Made by a program: the position numbers and the translations under genes
In this document: positions 1 through 12,500 of the stretch, in pieces
Position numbering within the stretch: position 1 is the stretch's first letter
Layout of the letters: the number at the start of each line of letters is the position of its first letter
Assembly (NCBI GenBank): GCA_013397435.1
Contig: VZRG01000189.1
Coordinates: 738,417-802,416 of the forward strand
DNA: 64,000 nucleotides
Source of the DNA: Erythrocercus mccallii
Lineage: Eukaryota; Chordata; Aves; Passeriformes; Dicruridae
Direction: 5' to 3'
The notes under the pieces: model-generated
What the model was told of the DNA's origin: nothing
Database searches by the model: none
Seen by the model: only the letters and a program-made list of their open reading frames with translations

Positions 1-2864
1 TTCTGTAGCCATCATAGCTTTATCCTCACCATTGTGAGCTGGATCTGATTTCTCCTTTTTCTTGTTGAATGGTGTTTTTTCTGCGTGTGACACCTTTATG
101 AGTTTGGATCTCTAAAGCTACATTAAATCATCTGTGTTAAGTAATAATCCCCTTGCTGGCCATGCTGGGCAATATTTGCCTTCAGTACAACTCATGAGAA
201 TTTCTCGGTAGAGGTAAAAAGGAGACAGAGTACGTAATTTATTGCAAGCAGTGGAGATGCTCACCTGAATTCACACTGGAGCCAGCTTGGTGAATTGCTT
301 CAGAAGTCAAAAGTCCTGCAGCCAACCAGCTCTGGACAGTTGTATAATGAAGCTTGGAAATGGCCGTGTTTTAGATATTAAAGGATTGAAAGAGGGAGTG
401 ATGTAGGACAGGACCCTTTTTGAAGCAGACAGTGTGTAGGAGGCATTCCCAGGAGCAGTGTCTGAGGTGGCAAGACAGGGGGGAGTAGCAGGTCTGTTCA
501 TCACAATGGACTAATGGCAGACCCTAAGGGTAGAAATGCTGCTTAAATTCCCTTGTGCAGTGAGTATGTAACTAACACACAACAGAAACAAGCAGACCAC
601 AGCAGAAGGGTAAGTGTTGTTGTGACAGTGTTCAGCACATTCCTGCAGTGTGAACGGGTGGAGGGCAGCTGCCAACACCCTCTTCAGGCACATCAACAGC
701 ACCTGATTGCAGCAGCAGGCATATCCATACCCATATGATTAGAAGAGATAGAAAAAGACATAGAGAGATGACACTGGATGGTTTTGCATTAACCTTTTGA
801 TGCACTCCCCGTTAGCACCAGTAAAAGGCAGTCCCAAAGATTGCCCCGAGTCTCCCGCCTTCTCTTCATCTCTCCAACCCTGATAGTCTGGAAATGAGCC
901 CATAGCAGCAATTGTAATTGTCATTTCTTTCTTTTGCCACTTAGAAGCAAGCAGAAGAGCTGGCAGCTTGTGACTATAAAAAGCATGTTACCAGTTGCCC
1001 TCAAGGAATAACTCAGAAGCCTTTAAGATAATAGTGTGGACTTGTTTCTTATTAATTCCTTGCTCCAAGATAGCTGCTGGGAACTTTTAAGCTCACCTCT
1101 GAAGAGAAAGACTGATGCTACATGACAAAAATTAACCAGCTAGTATTTAGAAAATTAGCCAGTCTGTGCAGCCTGTGGTCCCCCCCTTACATTTAGCAAC
1201 AAACTGCCTTTCAGCTGAGTGTTGACACAGGACCATTTTCTTCTTGTCTCCAATGGCATCAGGGAGAACTGCTGGAAGAGGATACCAAAAGGGCTCAGGC
1301 AGCTGAGGATGATTGGGCATACCCTTAACTATACAGGTGTGGCATGGAGAGGCTGGGGAATGAGTTCAAGGCCTCTACCACTGACATTGAGAACATTATT
1401 TTATCATAAATTGCAACAATTTAAACTCACCTTCAAAGAACAGGCACAGAAATATTGACTTTTCAAATAATTTATTTTTGTATTTCACCAAATCATAAAA
1501 AGCCGATGCACTGTTCAGCAAAAAGCATCAATATATAAAACACACTAACTCGTTATCAGTAATGCTGATATCACGTACACCGAACCCAGTCCAGCTCCTA
1601 CTAAAGCCAGAGGAAACTCAGTGACTCCACTAGCAGAAGGATTGGATTAAACATTTTTCTTAGCTGGGTGTTTACAAAGGACTGTATTAAAATGCTAGTA
1701 AAAAGCTCCCCTTTTGAGACTGTATCAAAACAATAATAAACCTCACTCCCTTTCTGGTTTTGTTAAACACGTGCAGTTAAAGCTCAAAATCAGCAGTTAT
1801 TACACTGCAAAAGACCATACAAATCAACAGAGATAATATTCAAAACAGGCCAGGCTCTACTCTCAGCTTGTGTGGACTGGCGTCGCTGCTCACAGGATAA
1901 TCTATGTACACTGGTGAGGGATCTGCTCCTCCACTGCTTTCAGTTAAACAAAACATGAAAAAGTGTTCTGTTTTCTCCCCAAATACCCATTGTAGGAACC
2001 TCTTCATCAGCATTAGGAAAAAAAAAAAAAGTAGCTAATGTAGACTCTGTTAAAGCTTTTCCCAGGTGGCTATAAGAGACAATAGTTAATGAATGCATAC
2101 ATCAGAGGGCACATATTTCAGAGAGGCTGAAATGCTTTCAGGCTCTACACTGACTTACAAGCAAGAAAGATCTGCCACACAAAACCATTAAACCTTTCAA
2201 AACTATGGGTGCTATAGAGCTACATCCACAAATTCCAAGTTTACAGAGATTTGGGAACAGTCTTTCCTCCCCCGTGCAAGTCACAAGCTGCACAGGACAA
2301 AGGGCCAGTGTAGGACACCTGGATCTTCTTTCCTCCAAATCTGGTGGCAATGTTAGCACCTTTACACCAGATACCTGCACAGCTGGCACAGGTGGCTCTC
2401 TCCAGAAACCGAACTTAGGCCAGCACATGCTTCAAGAGGATGCTCTGCAATCTGTGAGGCCACATGAGTGGGTAGAGGCTGAGCAGGCCAAGCAAAGGCT
2501 GAACTTGGTGTCAATACCACTCCCTCATATCACAGCCCAAAAACTGAAATCCCTCACAGGAAATGCACTGACTCCTCGTTACCTATCTGTTCAGATTGAT
2601 GCCACTGTCCTGCACACCTCAGCTGTCCTTGTCTCTGGTAAGAAGAGATGTGAGAAATAAGGCCCAATCAGCTTGATAGCAATAAAATCCTCCCTGAAGT
2701 TTGCAGGAATGTTTTTGCAGATGAAAAGATCCAGGGGGAAGGGATTTCACTGGAATTGTTGTCATTTTTTGCTATTGTTGTTTTGTTTTGTTTATAAATG
2801 CTCAAAAACCTCTTGGGAGTGTTCTTCAGATCACAATATATTGATTTGTCAGTTTTGTAGCTTG

Positions 2865-2914
2865 GGCTGTTTTAATCAGAGAGTGTCAGGGCTGTTTGAA
2901 TCAGAGAGTGTCAG
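2865..2914. repeat. 25-bp tandem duplication followed by a hairpin
   Basis: Two units of ggctgtttTaatcagagagt... at 2865-2889 and 2890-2914 differ at one base. The end of the second unit pairs with the following bases: gtgtcaga (2908-2915) and tctgacac (2921-2928) form a perfect 8-bp stem with a 5-nt loop. Confidence 0.85.
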
Positions 2915-4365
2915 AATTGCTCTGACACCCTCAGTCTGCACTGGCTGTGGACCCCAAAGCAGTGGTCCCCCAGAGAGATGCTGTTCAGCACAGAACTTCT
3001 CAGCATCACTGAGCAAAGGGACTGCCTGCTGCTCTCAAACACTGTAGTTTAACAAGGAGATTGCCAGTATCTTACGAAGTCAAATGCTGGACCCTGTTCC
3101 AATAAGCACAGTTAAAAATGTTGCAGCAGCCTAGAAACTGGAATGGATTAACTGATGCAATCCAGATCCTGCATGTTCCAGAAAGAGGTGCTGTGTTTCA
3201 GACACAAACTGTTGGACTTCAGTGTTAATAGGGAAAAGTAATTCCCTCTGCTGCAGGAGAGATGCAGTGAGGACCCCTGGACAGTGTAATGTGGGATACC
3301 ATGACAGTTTTCAGACATTTCCCTGCTTTAAAATCTATGGTTTAACATAGCACTTGTCTAACTCCACCAGGTTCCTGGAGAGACTGCTGGCACCAGCCTT
3401 GGAAACCTCCCAGGGCAACACATCACCCAAATCAGGCCTGGCTTATGCAAAGGGAAGGGTTCAATGTCACAATCCAGAGAGGCTGAATGAGAACAGGGAA
3501 AATCCTTGACTGCTTTTCTTATTTTTTGACAAAATTTGCCATAGAGACTGCAATTTTTCTTACATTCATAAATACTCTTCAGAGTCTGTACACACAGTGG
3601 AGTCAAATTTACCCAAATCTGGGGGGCAAACAAAGTGAAAATAAGGAGGACATGAAGAGTAGTTTAGTCTCAGGGCGGTTTACTCACTTGTGTGAGAAAT
3701 CATCCAAGATACCAACAGTACTTGCAAATCACCATTCTCACCTCCTGGAAGGTTGTCTCAACCCTCACTTTACAACACAGGCAAGTGGAAAGGGGGAACA
3801 AAACTTTCTCACATTGGGTTTCCACCATATACAAATAATTCCAGCTATTTCAGTGAGCAGCTCTTGCTTCCAAGTAGTTTATCTCCTTGATAAACACCAG
3901 AACCACCACATCTAATCATTGTTACTTAGGAATTTCAAGCTAAGTAGAAGAGCTCCAGCAGGAGGATTTGAGGGGGATCAAGGATAACCTTTCATGTCTC
4001 GCAAATTGCAGTTTTTGGCTTTTTATTTTGGTGAGAAAAAATAAATTAAAAAATCCCAAACTAAAATGAAATCATTATTTGGCTAATGCAAAGGACTATT
4101 CACACTGCATTTTGCAGGTACTTATACCCACTTTTTAGAAATAAGGATTTTACAGGAAGCTAATAACCATTAAATCCTAAATCCTTTAACTGTCTATGGA
4201 AATGGGATTTATACTCTCACACGGATTCAGATTTTTTTCTCTGTGTGCAATAACATTTCAAGCAGTTACAGTAGCTATGAGAGGTAGAGAATTTCAAGCA
4301 CTCAGGTGAATACATTCCTGTTAATCTGTTTGCAATGGCAGTTCAATTGCACTCCTTGGCATGAA

Positions 4366-4400
4366 CAAAAAAAAAACCAACCAACCAAACAAACAAAAAC
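4366..4400. repeat. A-rich (CAAA)n/(CCAA)n simple repeat
   Basis: Poly-A run followed by ccaaccaaccaaacaaacaa. Confidence 0.9.
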
Positions 4401-7225
4401 TAAAGAGGAAGCATGGCTACATTAATACTCTTCCCAACAACAGGATGAAAAGACACTACTCATTAAGAACCTGCACTGAAATAAGCAGTATTTGCTGTAT
4501 CGAGTAAATTCTATTCTAACTTCTCAGAAACAAATGTTAATTTTTCTGAGTGAAATTCCCTTCTACATCAGGAGAGCATCAAAGTGCTGTCTTCTATGCA
4601 ATTCTTAACATCATAAATCACCGAGTTGAATTTTTTCATGCAAAAAAAAATACATAAAAAAGAACATTTAGGTGAGTATCTGTGAATACTAAAATACAAC
4701 TCAGGATAGTTTTCCTCCTTCTTATGGAGGACAAAAATAGAAACATGTACTTCAAGGCACTACTGCCATGAGCAGAAATAGTTCTAAAACAATTCCTGTG
4801 CTTATGAAGTTTTGTCACTGCAGGTAAAACCTTCCTCTTTTCCCAGATTGCCTAATCAGAAGGGAAGGACATTTATGACCTCCAAAGCAAACATTCCAAG
4901 AGATAAAAATGGGTTTCCATCAGCAAAGGAAATGGTCTGAGGCACAGATTTAGGATCTGGACACAGCCAGGATGCTCGCTCACTCAAGGATACTCGGACC
5001 ATTGATAGAGAAGTAAAAACCAAAAGTTTCTCATGATCCAGATTGGTTTTCAAAAAATATTGTCAGTCTTTCCAGTATAATATACTGTCTGGATTTTCAT
5101 TAAAAGTTACAATTTAAATGGCAAAAGTGATTTTACATGCAATATGTTTGGGAAGGCTTTGGAGAAGGGCCATGACAAAAGCCACATATATAAAAACCAC
5201 ACAATACCAGTTTTGTGTGCAATGTGATTGTAAAATGTGAGCTCCTCTCCCTCACAACTCTGCTTCCATGCTGAACACTACATAGGTTAAATCAGCAGTG
5301 TTCCATACAGGGGAGTGAAGGCCTTGAAGGGAAACCTGACTGTTCCTAACTGGAGTAATTTAGGCTAGCAGCAGGACATCACTCAGATCAAGGGGAGGAA
5401 TTAAAATACCTGCAAACCTGCATTAGCAACTCATCTCAGCCTTTGAGTGCATTGGCCACTGCTTTCCCACTCTGCCCACATCAAATCCACCTCTGGGTAT
5501 CATAACCATTGTAATTGTATGAGTCCCAATGCTAAGAAAAAGGAAGCTGCCTGTTGAGAGAAGAGCATATATCCACATCACAGAAGAGCAGTGGAACTAT
5601 TTCTGGCATTTTTCTGTGTACATTGTACATACACAGAGAATGCTTTCATGACAAGTTCTGTACATTCAATCATTCATCACTGGTTATTATAACACCCTGG
5701 TTTTTAAGGAGCCATAGAATCGCTGCTGTAGTACAAATGTGTCCTTCAGTTTTTACAGTAAATCATCATGGTCTTATTTTTGTGATTCTCACTGATATTT
5801 CCCAGCTGAAGGATGCCTCATGAGTTAGTGGTGTAAGATGTTTTGAGCATGAATGCACTCATGAGGAAGTTCTGTTCCAAAAGATGGCTGCAATTGTTTC
5901 TCCAGTATAAAAAATGGTAATAAACAGCATTGATCTAAAAGCTCGGATGACACTTGGTAGCTTAGATTCTTCTAACCCAATGAGGACTGCTGCCAGGGAA
6001 TTGTTGGAGAATTTAACCACAGATGGTAGCCAGAGAATATATTTGGTACAACAGAATAATAGTGCGGCAACGGTCCAGTGCCTTGGAAAGGCCACAAAGA
6101 TTTTTCCCTCCCACCATGTGACAATAAATAAATACAAGTGTAAGTACCACACAGTGTTCTAGTTCTTTGAATACAACTCTTGCTAGAATGTTCCCAGAGG
6201 CCTGCCTTTAGACAGGGCAAATTAAATGAAACATTTGACTCAGCCCCACAGTGTGCTGTTGGCAGTAGATGACTAAAAGCAGATATCAGAAATGTACAAA
6301 AGAGAGAAGTGCATGAGAGAGAGCATAGGTGGGTATGTGTGTGCGCATAAATGATGCCACAACTAACACACTTTTCAGCTTGGCATCACCAGCTTGGCCT
6401 GAGTGCCCAAGCTTTAGGAGAAGAAGCTGCAGAAAACTTATTGCAAATAAAAAACACCAAATGTGTTCAATAACTGGGAGTTGCAGGATACTCTTCCTCC
6501 CCTTGGGTCAACCAAAGAGTTTCTCACTCCATGTTCTGCCCTCTTACTCACACAGGGGCTCCCATCAAAACCAGCTTTGCTTTTAAGCACCACTGATGTT
6601 TGCACGGGGTACCAGCCTCACCCCACCTGGTCAAGGCAGGGAAGCTGTGAAAAACAGACTGAAATTCACATGGGACTCATGGAAGCCTCTTTTCATTTTG
6701 CATGGGAACTCCAAATCCAGGATCAGCATTTGCTGCTTCTCATGGAAGTGGAAAGGAGGAAAAAGACCTTGAGATATGAGAGGTAGAAGAGAGCTCCAGA
6801 CAGCCTTGCCCATAAGCAGCACACTCTCCTTCAGAACCAGAGACAAGGCTTAGGCCCTGGTACCTCAGAGCAAGAACCACAGGAAGACCCTTGTTATCTT
6901 CTGCCTCGTGGTTCTTCAAACCCTCAGGCAACACCAGGAACAGTAGTCCCAAGCCACAAGTTACTTCAGCCTAAGCCTCATGTGACATATACATAAAATA
7001 TATTCTACAAAGCAGCAGCATGGTTCCACACAAGGAGTAAGGCGTGCACTGGAGTAATTTGTGGGAAGAGACATCTCTGCTGAGTGCAAGTGAGACTGCC
7101 TTTTACAGCTGGAGGAACTGGGGAAACACTGGAAACATTCCCAAGCTCTTCTTCAGGGTATGAAGTCAGCCATTCCCCTGCAATGGACTCAGGTACTTGC
7201 AAGAGTGTATCTCCTACTAGAGACA

Positions 7226-7436
7226 GAGTAATTTAGGTTGAAAAAGACCTCTAGGATCATCCCGTCAAACCATCAACCTGGCACTGCAAAGGCCACCACT
7301 AAACCACGTCCCTCAGTGCCACATCTACACTTCTTTTAAATACACCCAGGGATGGTGATTCCACCACTTCCCTGGGCAGCCTGTTCCAGTGCTGCACAGT
7401 CCTTTCAATGAAGGGATTTTTCTTAATATACAAACT
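7226..7436 (-). mobile_element. CR1 LINE 3'-end fragment
   Basis: Reverse-complement CR1 3' region: starts at the tail side with taatttaggttgaaaaagac, then the accatcaacctggcactgc block, the taaaccacgtccctcagtgc block, and ctgggcagcctgttccagtg. It is degraded and 5'-truncated, as is usual for CR1. Confidence 0.9.
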
Positions 7437-9409
7437 ATTAGACCAAATGAATATTTAAAAAAGACACTTTGACAGTCCTGATAGCTGAATTTTAAATTGG
7501 TATTAATTAACTTGATCTCTGATTCCCTCTCCAGGAATCCTCCTCTGATGTCAATTCCCAACTACAAAAAAAAGCCACTGCTGCAAATCTTTAAAATGAA
7601 TTGCATTCTCTTGTGGGCAGCAATCATGCTGAAGAACAAGACCTCTCTACAGAGAGCTGTGGCCAGCTGGGGTTATAAGCAATGTTCACAGGGCTGGCTC
7701 ACTGCTTAGGGCCCGTGGAGGCTTTTTTCTCTAAACATATGAGAACATTTTGGCAGTTAAATACAATGTCAGATTTTATGCCCTAAAATGTTTAATGATT
7801 GAGGGATTTGTCATGACATCAAATTCTGTTTCAATGAAATGCTTAAGCTGGTACTTAACTAAACATCAGAGAGTCCCCAGAAGACAACAGTAAATTTGCA
7901 TGGCTGTGCTAACCCCAGGCTTGAGCTCTGATGTGGTGGAAGCCTGCTGTCTTCTCTCCCCTCATTCTGATTTACCAGGTCATATAATTGTGTGTGGTTT
8001 GCACTTCTGTTGCCATAAATTCAGTCTCAACTCAAACACAGGTACTGCAGACAGTGTCAGTCCCAAAAAAAATCTTCTTCAGTAGAAATTTAGTTGTTTG
8101 CTTAAGTTTTCTGCTGATTTGGGGTCTTCTGTGTAATGTGTACCTGTGGATAAATGCTTAATTCTAGCGCAACTTTACTTCTCTGCCATGCAAATTCCAC
8201 ACTTCTCTGAGTGACTCTTCTTAATTATCAGAGCTACCTCTGCTTTCAACAATCCACCTGATTTGTTGAAGCACTGGCCAAGCAAAACTGAAAGCAACAA
8301 CACAGTCACCGGTGAGCTTTGTGTAAATTCTTCTTCCTTTTCACAGCAAAATTCATCTGTCCTGGAACTCCTGCCCATGAGTGGGGAGAATGGACCCATT
8401 CAGCACTGAACTACCTGTAAGATAACTCAGCTGTTTGAACTCCTTGCTATGTTTATATATAGAAACCTACAATGCAAATGCTTACAGTAATTTTGCATAT
8501 CCTATATGAAATAAATATCACAAATAAATTCTAATATTCAAAACAGAATAGTATACCATGTTAGGGACCAAGTTACATTTATAAATGCACAAGCATTAAT
8601 ACTATCTATTCAGCTTAATTTCTTAGTATGCAAGCTTCAGCAATTGCTAGCTACACTTCACTTCAGGAGTCATAATAAATGCCAGTCATGCCAAATTCTA
8701 AGAAGAAACAAAACCATAAAAGTTCTCCATTATTCTTCCATATTATACACAGTTTTTGACAGGTGCCATAATAATATACAGGTTTCATGGAATTCATTAA
8801 CACTGCCCAATATTAAATATCAAGTCTGGAACACAGGTCTCTGTGTTCTAAATAAAATCAGAGCAGGAGCAGTATGTCTGTCAGCACTGCATCCAAACAC
8901 AGCAAAAGCAGAGACAGCAAGAGCCTGCACCCAAACCAGAGCTGCAACTCCCCAGGATAAAGAGGGAACAGAGGCAGGTTCACTGGCAAAGGAAAGAGAG
9001 GGAGAGAGGAGGGACTGAATGCAGCTCCAGTTACAACTACTGTTGAAGAATAGTTTGAAGAAATAGCCTGGACACTGTAGCCTGGTCTTGCCAGCTCAGT
9101 CCTCAAAAATGGCTCCTGTCCCAAAAGCCAGTGATGTCACGTGGGAGCTCTGCTGACAAGGGCAGGTTACAAATTTTGCCTGCACAGGGCAGTAAGTTGG
9201 CTGTGCCATAGGCACATAGGGCAGTTCATTCTCTTTATCCTAATATCAGTATTTCTGCCAACAATTTCTCATGGGGGAAGTGAGTGATTCACAATTACAT
9301 TTCATTTCAGGAAAAGAAAAGATCTCACACAGTCAATACCCTGACTCAACTTCAGCTCACACTACTGAATAATAAAATCTAGATCCTGCCCTGTACATCT
9401 GCTTACACT
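7437..9409. other. Region immediately 3' of the TMEM179 stop, probably 3' UTR
   Basis: Non-coding, unique-looking sequence; at least its upper part (9409 downward) should be transcribed as 3' UTR of the minus-strand gene. A 124-codon frame at 8644-9018 plus is unrecognised. Confidence 0.6.
7791..7796 (-). terminator. Candidate poly(A) signal for TMEM179 (ATTAAA)
   Basis: Reading downstream of the TAA on the minus strand, the first poly(A)-type hexamer I noticed is ATTAAA here, which would give a 3' UTR of about 1.6 kb. Canonical AATAAA hexamers occur farther on at 4022-4027 and 1471-1476, so much longer 3' UTRs are possible. There is no transcript evidence to choose between them. Confidence 0.2.
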
Positions 9410-9589
9410 TTAGATCATGCCACTTTTGTCCTCTTGCAAAGAGGATCGTGAGGGGGATCTTCCTAGCAACAGCTCCTTCTCATGGATCAGGCTGTCTAGC
9501 AGGTCCTCCTGTCTGTAGTTGTGATAAACCTTCAGGAAAGCCAGAATGGTAATTGCCAGCCAAGTCAGCCAGGCAGCCCAGAGACCAAA
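9410..9589 (-). CDS. TMEM179: TMEM179 coding exon 4 (terminal)
   Basis: Encodes residues 174-232 (FGLWAAWLTWLAITILAFLK onward) plus the TAA stop at 9412-9410. It contains the fourth membrane segment and then a cytoplasmic tail with VYHNYRQEDLLDSLIHEKEL and a Ser/Arg-rich stretch (GRSPSRSS). The acceptor is TTCTTTAG|TTT. The tail is the most divergent part compared with the mammalian protein as I remember it. Confidence 0.95.
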   Translation of the reverse strand, partial: FGLWAAWLTWLAITILAFLKVYHNYRQEDLLDSLIHEKELLLGRSPSRSSLQEDKSGMI

Positions 9590-12500
9590 CTAAAGAAGGA
9601 AAGAAATCATAAAGAGGTCAGTACAGAATTGTAAACAAAGTCAGCTGTCCAGGTGATTATGAAAACCTCAGCTGGACAAAAAGCCAATGAAGTCATGCCA
9701 AGCTAAATTCAGGGAGGTCCTGGGTTCTTCATATAAAGGAGTCACTTTTATGGCATATTTCCTTCCTAAATGCAATTGTGCCTGAACTGGGCATCTAGAT
9801 GCCAGTGTTGGCCACAAAGACACAAAACTGGCTCCTGCCCAAGAAGCAGGGTTACCTTCAAGGAATGTGGCACAACATAAGCCTTTGTAAGGGTGCAGCC
9901 CTGCAGGGATGGGACTACAGGGATGGGCCCTGCAAAATTAGTATGTGCTCATGACCCAGTGTTCACTGACTCTGATCATTGATTTAGAGTTAGAATATTC
10001 AATAGAAAGGTCTGACAGCCTTGGAGGTCTAATTCTCATGGATTCATCAGAAAACAGCCCTATCTGAATGAACTAATCTTTGATTATTTTCAATGGTCTG
10101 ATATTTATATAGTTTAGGTGATCTCAGTCAAACTCAAGGAAGGCAAAACTAGGAACCCCGCAAAGTGGTGCTCCACAAAGCGGTGGTCAGAAATTAATTT
10201 GAACAGTAATGAAGAGATCTAAGACACTAGAGTGCTGCAACTTTTGCAGACCTCATCCTTTGGATAAGCAATGTGTTTTCTGTCATGATTAACAAGATCA
10301 GTGGTAAGGTGAGGCTTTGACATATCTGTATTCAAAGTTGTCTGTTATGAATTCAAAATGCAAATGTGCCCATCACTATCATTCTGATTCAGCACTTACT
10401 GAAGTCAGTGGAAACATTCCCATTGATTTCTGAGAATAGTAGTTCAGCTCCAGCAATCCCAGGTCAATAAGCAAATGGCAAATGAACTGGAATAGAACCA
10501 TGACTTAGTCAGACATACCTGGGCAATAGCAAATTGGTCATAGAAAGCAGAGTTTTCCAAGTTCAGCTCAAGATCTATATCCTGCAATTCTTCACAGCTA
10601 CCCAGAAAGGCATTTGGAAGGGAAAAACAAAAGAAGAAAATTATTTAAGAGATTCCAGGTAAACAAAATATAAAATGAAACAACATATTAAATGTACTTT
10701 GAACAGTCACAATGGCACAGTCTATCAAAGGATATTTAAGTTATTGCAATCATCAGGTTGTTTGCTGGTCTTCTCTAAAACTGAGATAAAAAATACTTCC
10801 TTTCACCAAAAAAAAAAAAAAAGAAAAGAAGAAAAAAAAGAAGAAGAATAAAAAAAAGGTACAGTTATGTAAATGATAACACAAATCTTCCATAAGTGGA
10901 ATTGTTATTATGAATACAGCATCCTTAAACCCCTCTTTCCCCTCTGCCCCCTCACCTCCCACAGATTTGCCCCTGGCATTACCCCAGGTTGGTTGTTTCA
11001 CCCCTCAATGAAACAAAGTGTATGATCCTCTGTTACCTTTTGACTTCATCAGGAAAAGCCTCAGAAGAAGGAATTGTGTTTTTGTTTCGGATGCTCCAGC
11101 AAGGAGACGATACTCTGATGGTAAGATAGGGGCTGCCTACAGATTTTACAAATAACTTGGACCATTACTGGTGTGAAAAAAATCCCAGGATTTTGAGGTT
11201 GTCATTCTATCTCTTGGTTGATTTCTGCAGCCTCTTCTCTCTCCTTTTCAGTGTTGTCGGTCATCTTGTGTTCTTACCCGAATATTCGATTAGATGGTTT
11301 TTGTAATCGAATTTTTAACCGAATATTCGAGTAATTCGATTAATCGTTGCAGCCCTAAACAGAACATTCACTATGGCATTTTACAACATATGACAATGTG
11401 CAACAAAAATGTATGCTTTCAGTAGTACATTTATTCAATATCATATGACATAAAATGTCACATTTTCCTCTCTCTTCATCATTATTTTTTGATAGGAGCA
11501 AATCTTATTATGTTTCCTATAAGGAGCACAAGCATTGTGGGACATGGTGGACCATTTTAGGAGCTGTACATTTTGTGACTGTAACAAAGCATCAGCCATC
11601 TGTACTTTGCACTTTCAAAGTGTTTTCCATTCTGTGGCTCTCAGGGCATCCACAGCATCATTACAAGGCAAGGAACTCCACCCCAGATTTTTTTGTCTGA
11701 TGATGAGTTGTGGCACAGGCAGGATAAGTGACTTGCCTGGTGTCACACAGTGGGTTGGGGGGCAGAACCAGGATTGCAAGCCAGGAGCCCCAGCCCCCTG
11801 CCCTGCTCACAAGGCCACACCCCCATAGAAAAACTCCAAATCAAGCATTCCTTTGGAAATAAAAAAATTTAACATAATGGATTTGTTTTTCATATGATCA
11901 TGATTCAAAGAGACCACAAAATAGGGTGCAAACACACTTCTCTTGGTGGGCTTCTAAATAAACAAACAAAAAGAAGTTTGATTTTCTTTTTTTCGTTTCA
12001 CATGGAAAAACTCTGGATTTTCACATTACATATGCCTTCTTCCCCTTGTTCACCATGCATGTAATAACCACACTTGGTAACACTATAGTTCAATTGTGCC
12101 TATAAGAAAAAAAATACAAGGAATACAATGTATTCTCCAATACTAACCTATTTGGCATGCTTCCTTTTTCGGTAATTGCATCACACCACATGTTAAATCC
12201 TACACTCACTATAGTGCTGGCAATAAATGTGATGAACACCACAAAGGCGCTGATCAGCAGATTCAGGAAGGCGTAAAAGAAAGAGCTGTAATAAAAGGGA
12301 AGAAAAATGTAACTCATAAACAGCTGAAACACAACATCAGCAGTCTCTGTAAGCAGCACAGAGTGGGCACAAAGATATCAGTTTCCCTTTGAAACACATC
12401 TTTAATTAAGAACACCTAATACATTGAAACACTATGGACTTGATTTTGAGTCACATTACCTTCATTTGCAAATGCCTTTGATTTTGATTTCTTTTTTAAC

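Larger units (their letters stand above)
1..7225. other. Non-coding region downstream of TMEM179 (possible distal 3' UTR)
   Basis: Apart from the small tandem repeat at 2.9 kb and the A-rich run at 4.4 kb, this looks like unique sequence. The longest open frames (151 codons at 2205-2660 plus; 142 codons at 3487-3915 plus) show no domain I recognise. AATAAA hexamers on the minus strand at 4022 and 1471 leave open a very long TMEM179 3' UTR. Confidence 0.6.
10598..12147 (-). other. TMEM179: TMEM179 intron 2
   Basis: A 1550-bp GT-AG intron. It holds an A-rich simple repeat, a hAT-like terminal inverted repeat fragment and a MIR-like SINE, making it the most transposon-rich part of the gene. Confidence 0.9.

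Noticed and set aside
5914..6162. 82-codon plus-strand frame with a protein-like composition
   Set aside because: No recognised motif, and a competing 97-codon frame is open on the opposite strand; no splice context supports it.
11126..11357. Complete short hAT element using taggggctgc at 11126 as the second end
   Set aside because: Similarity stops after about ten bases and the flanking 8-mers do not match, so the second end is not supported.
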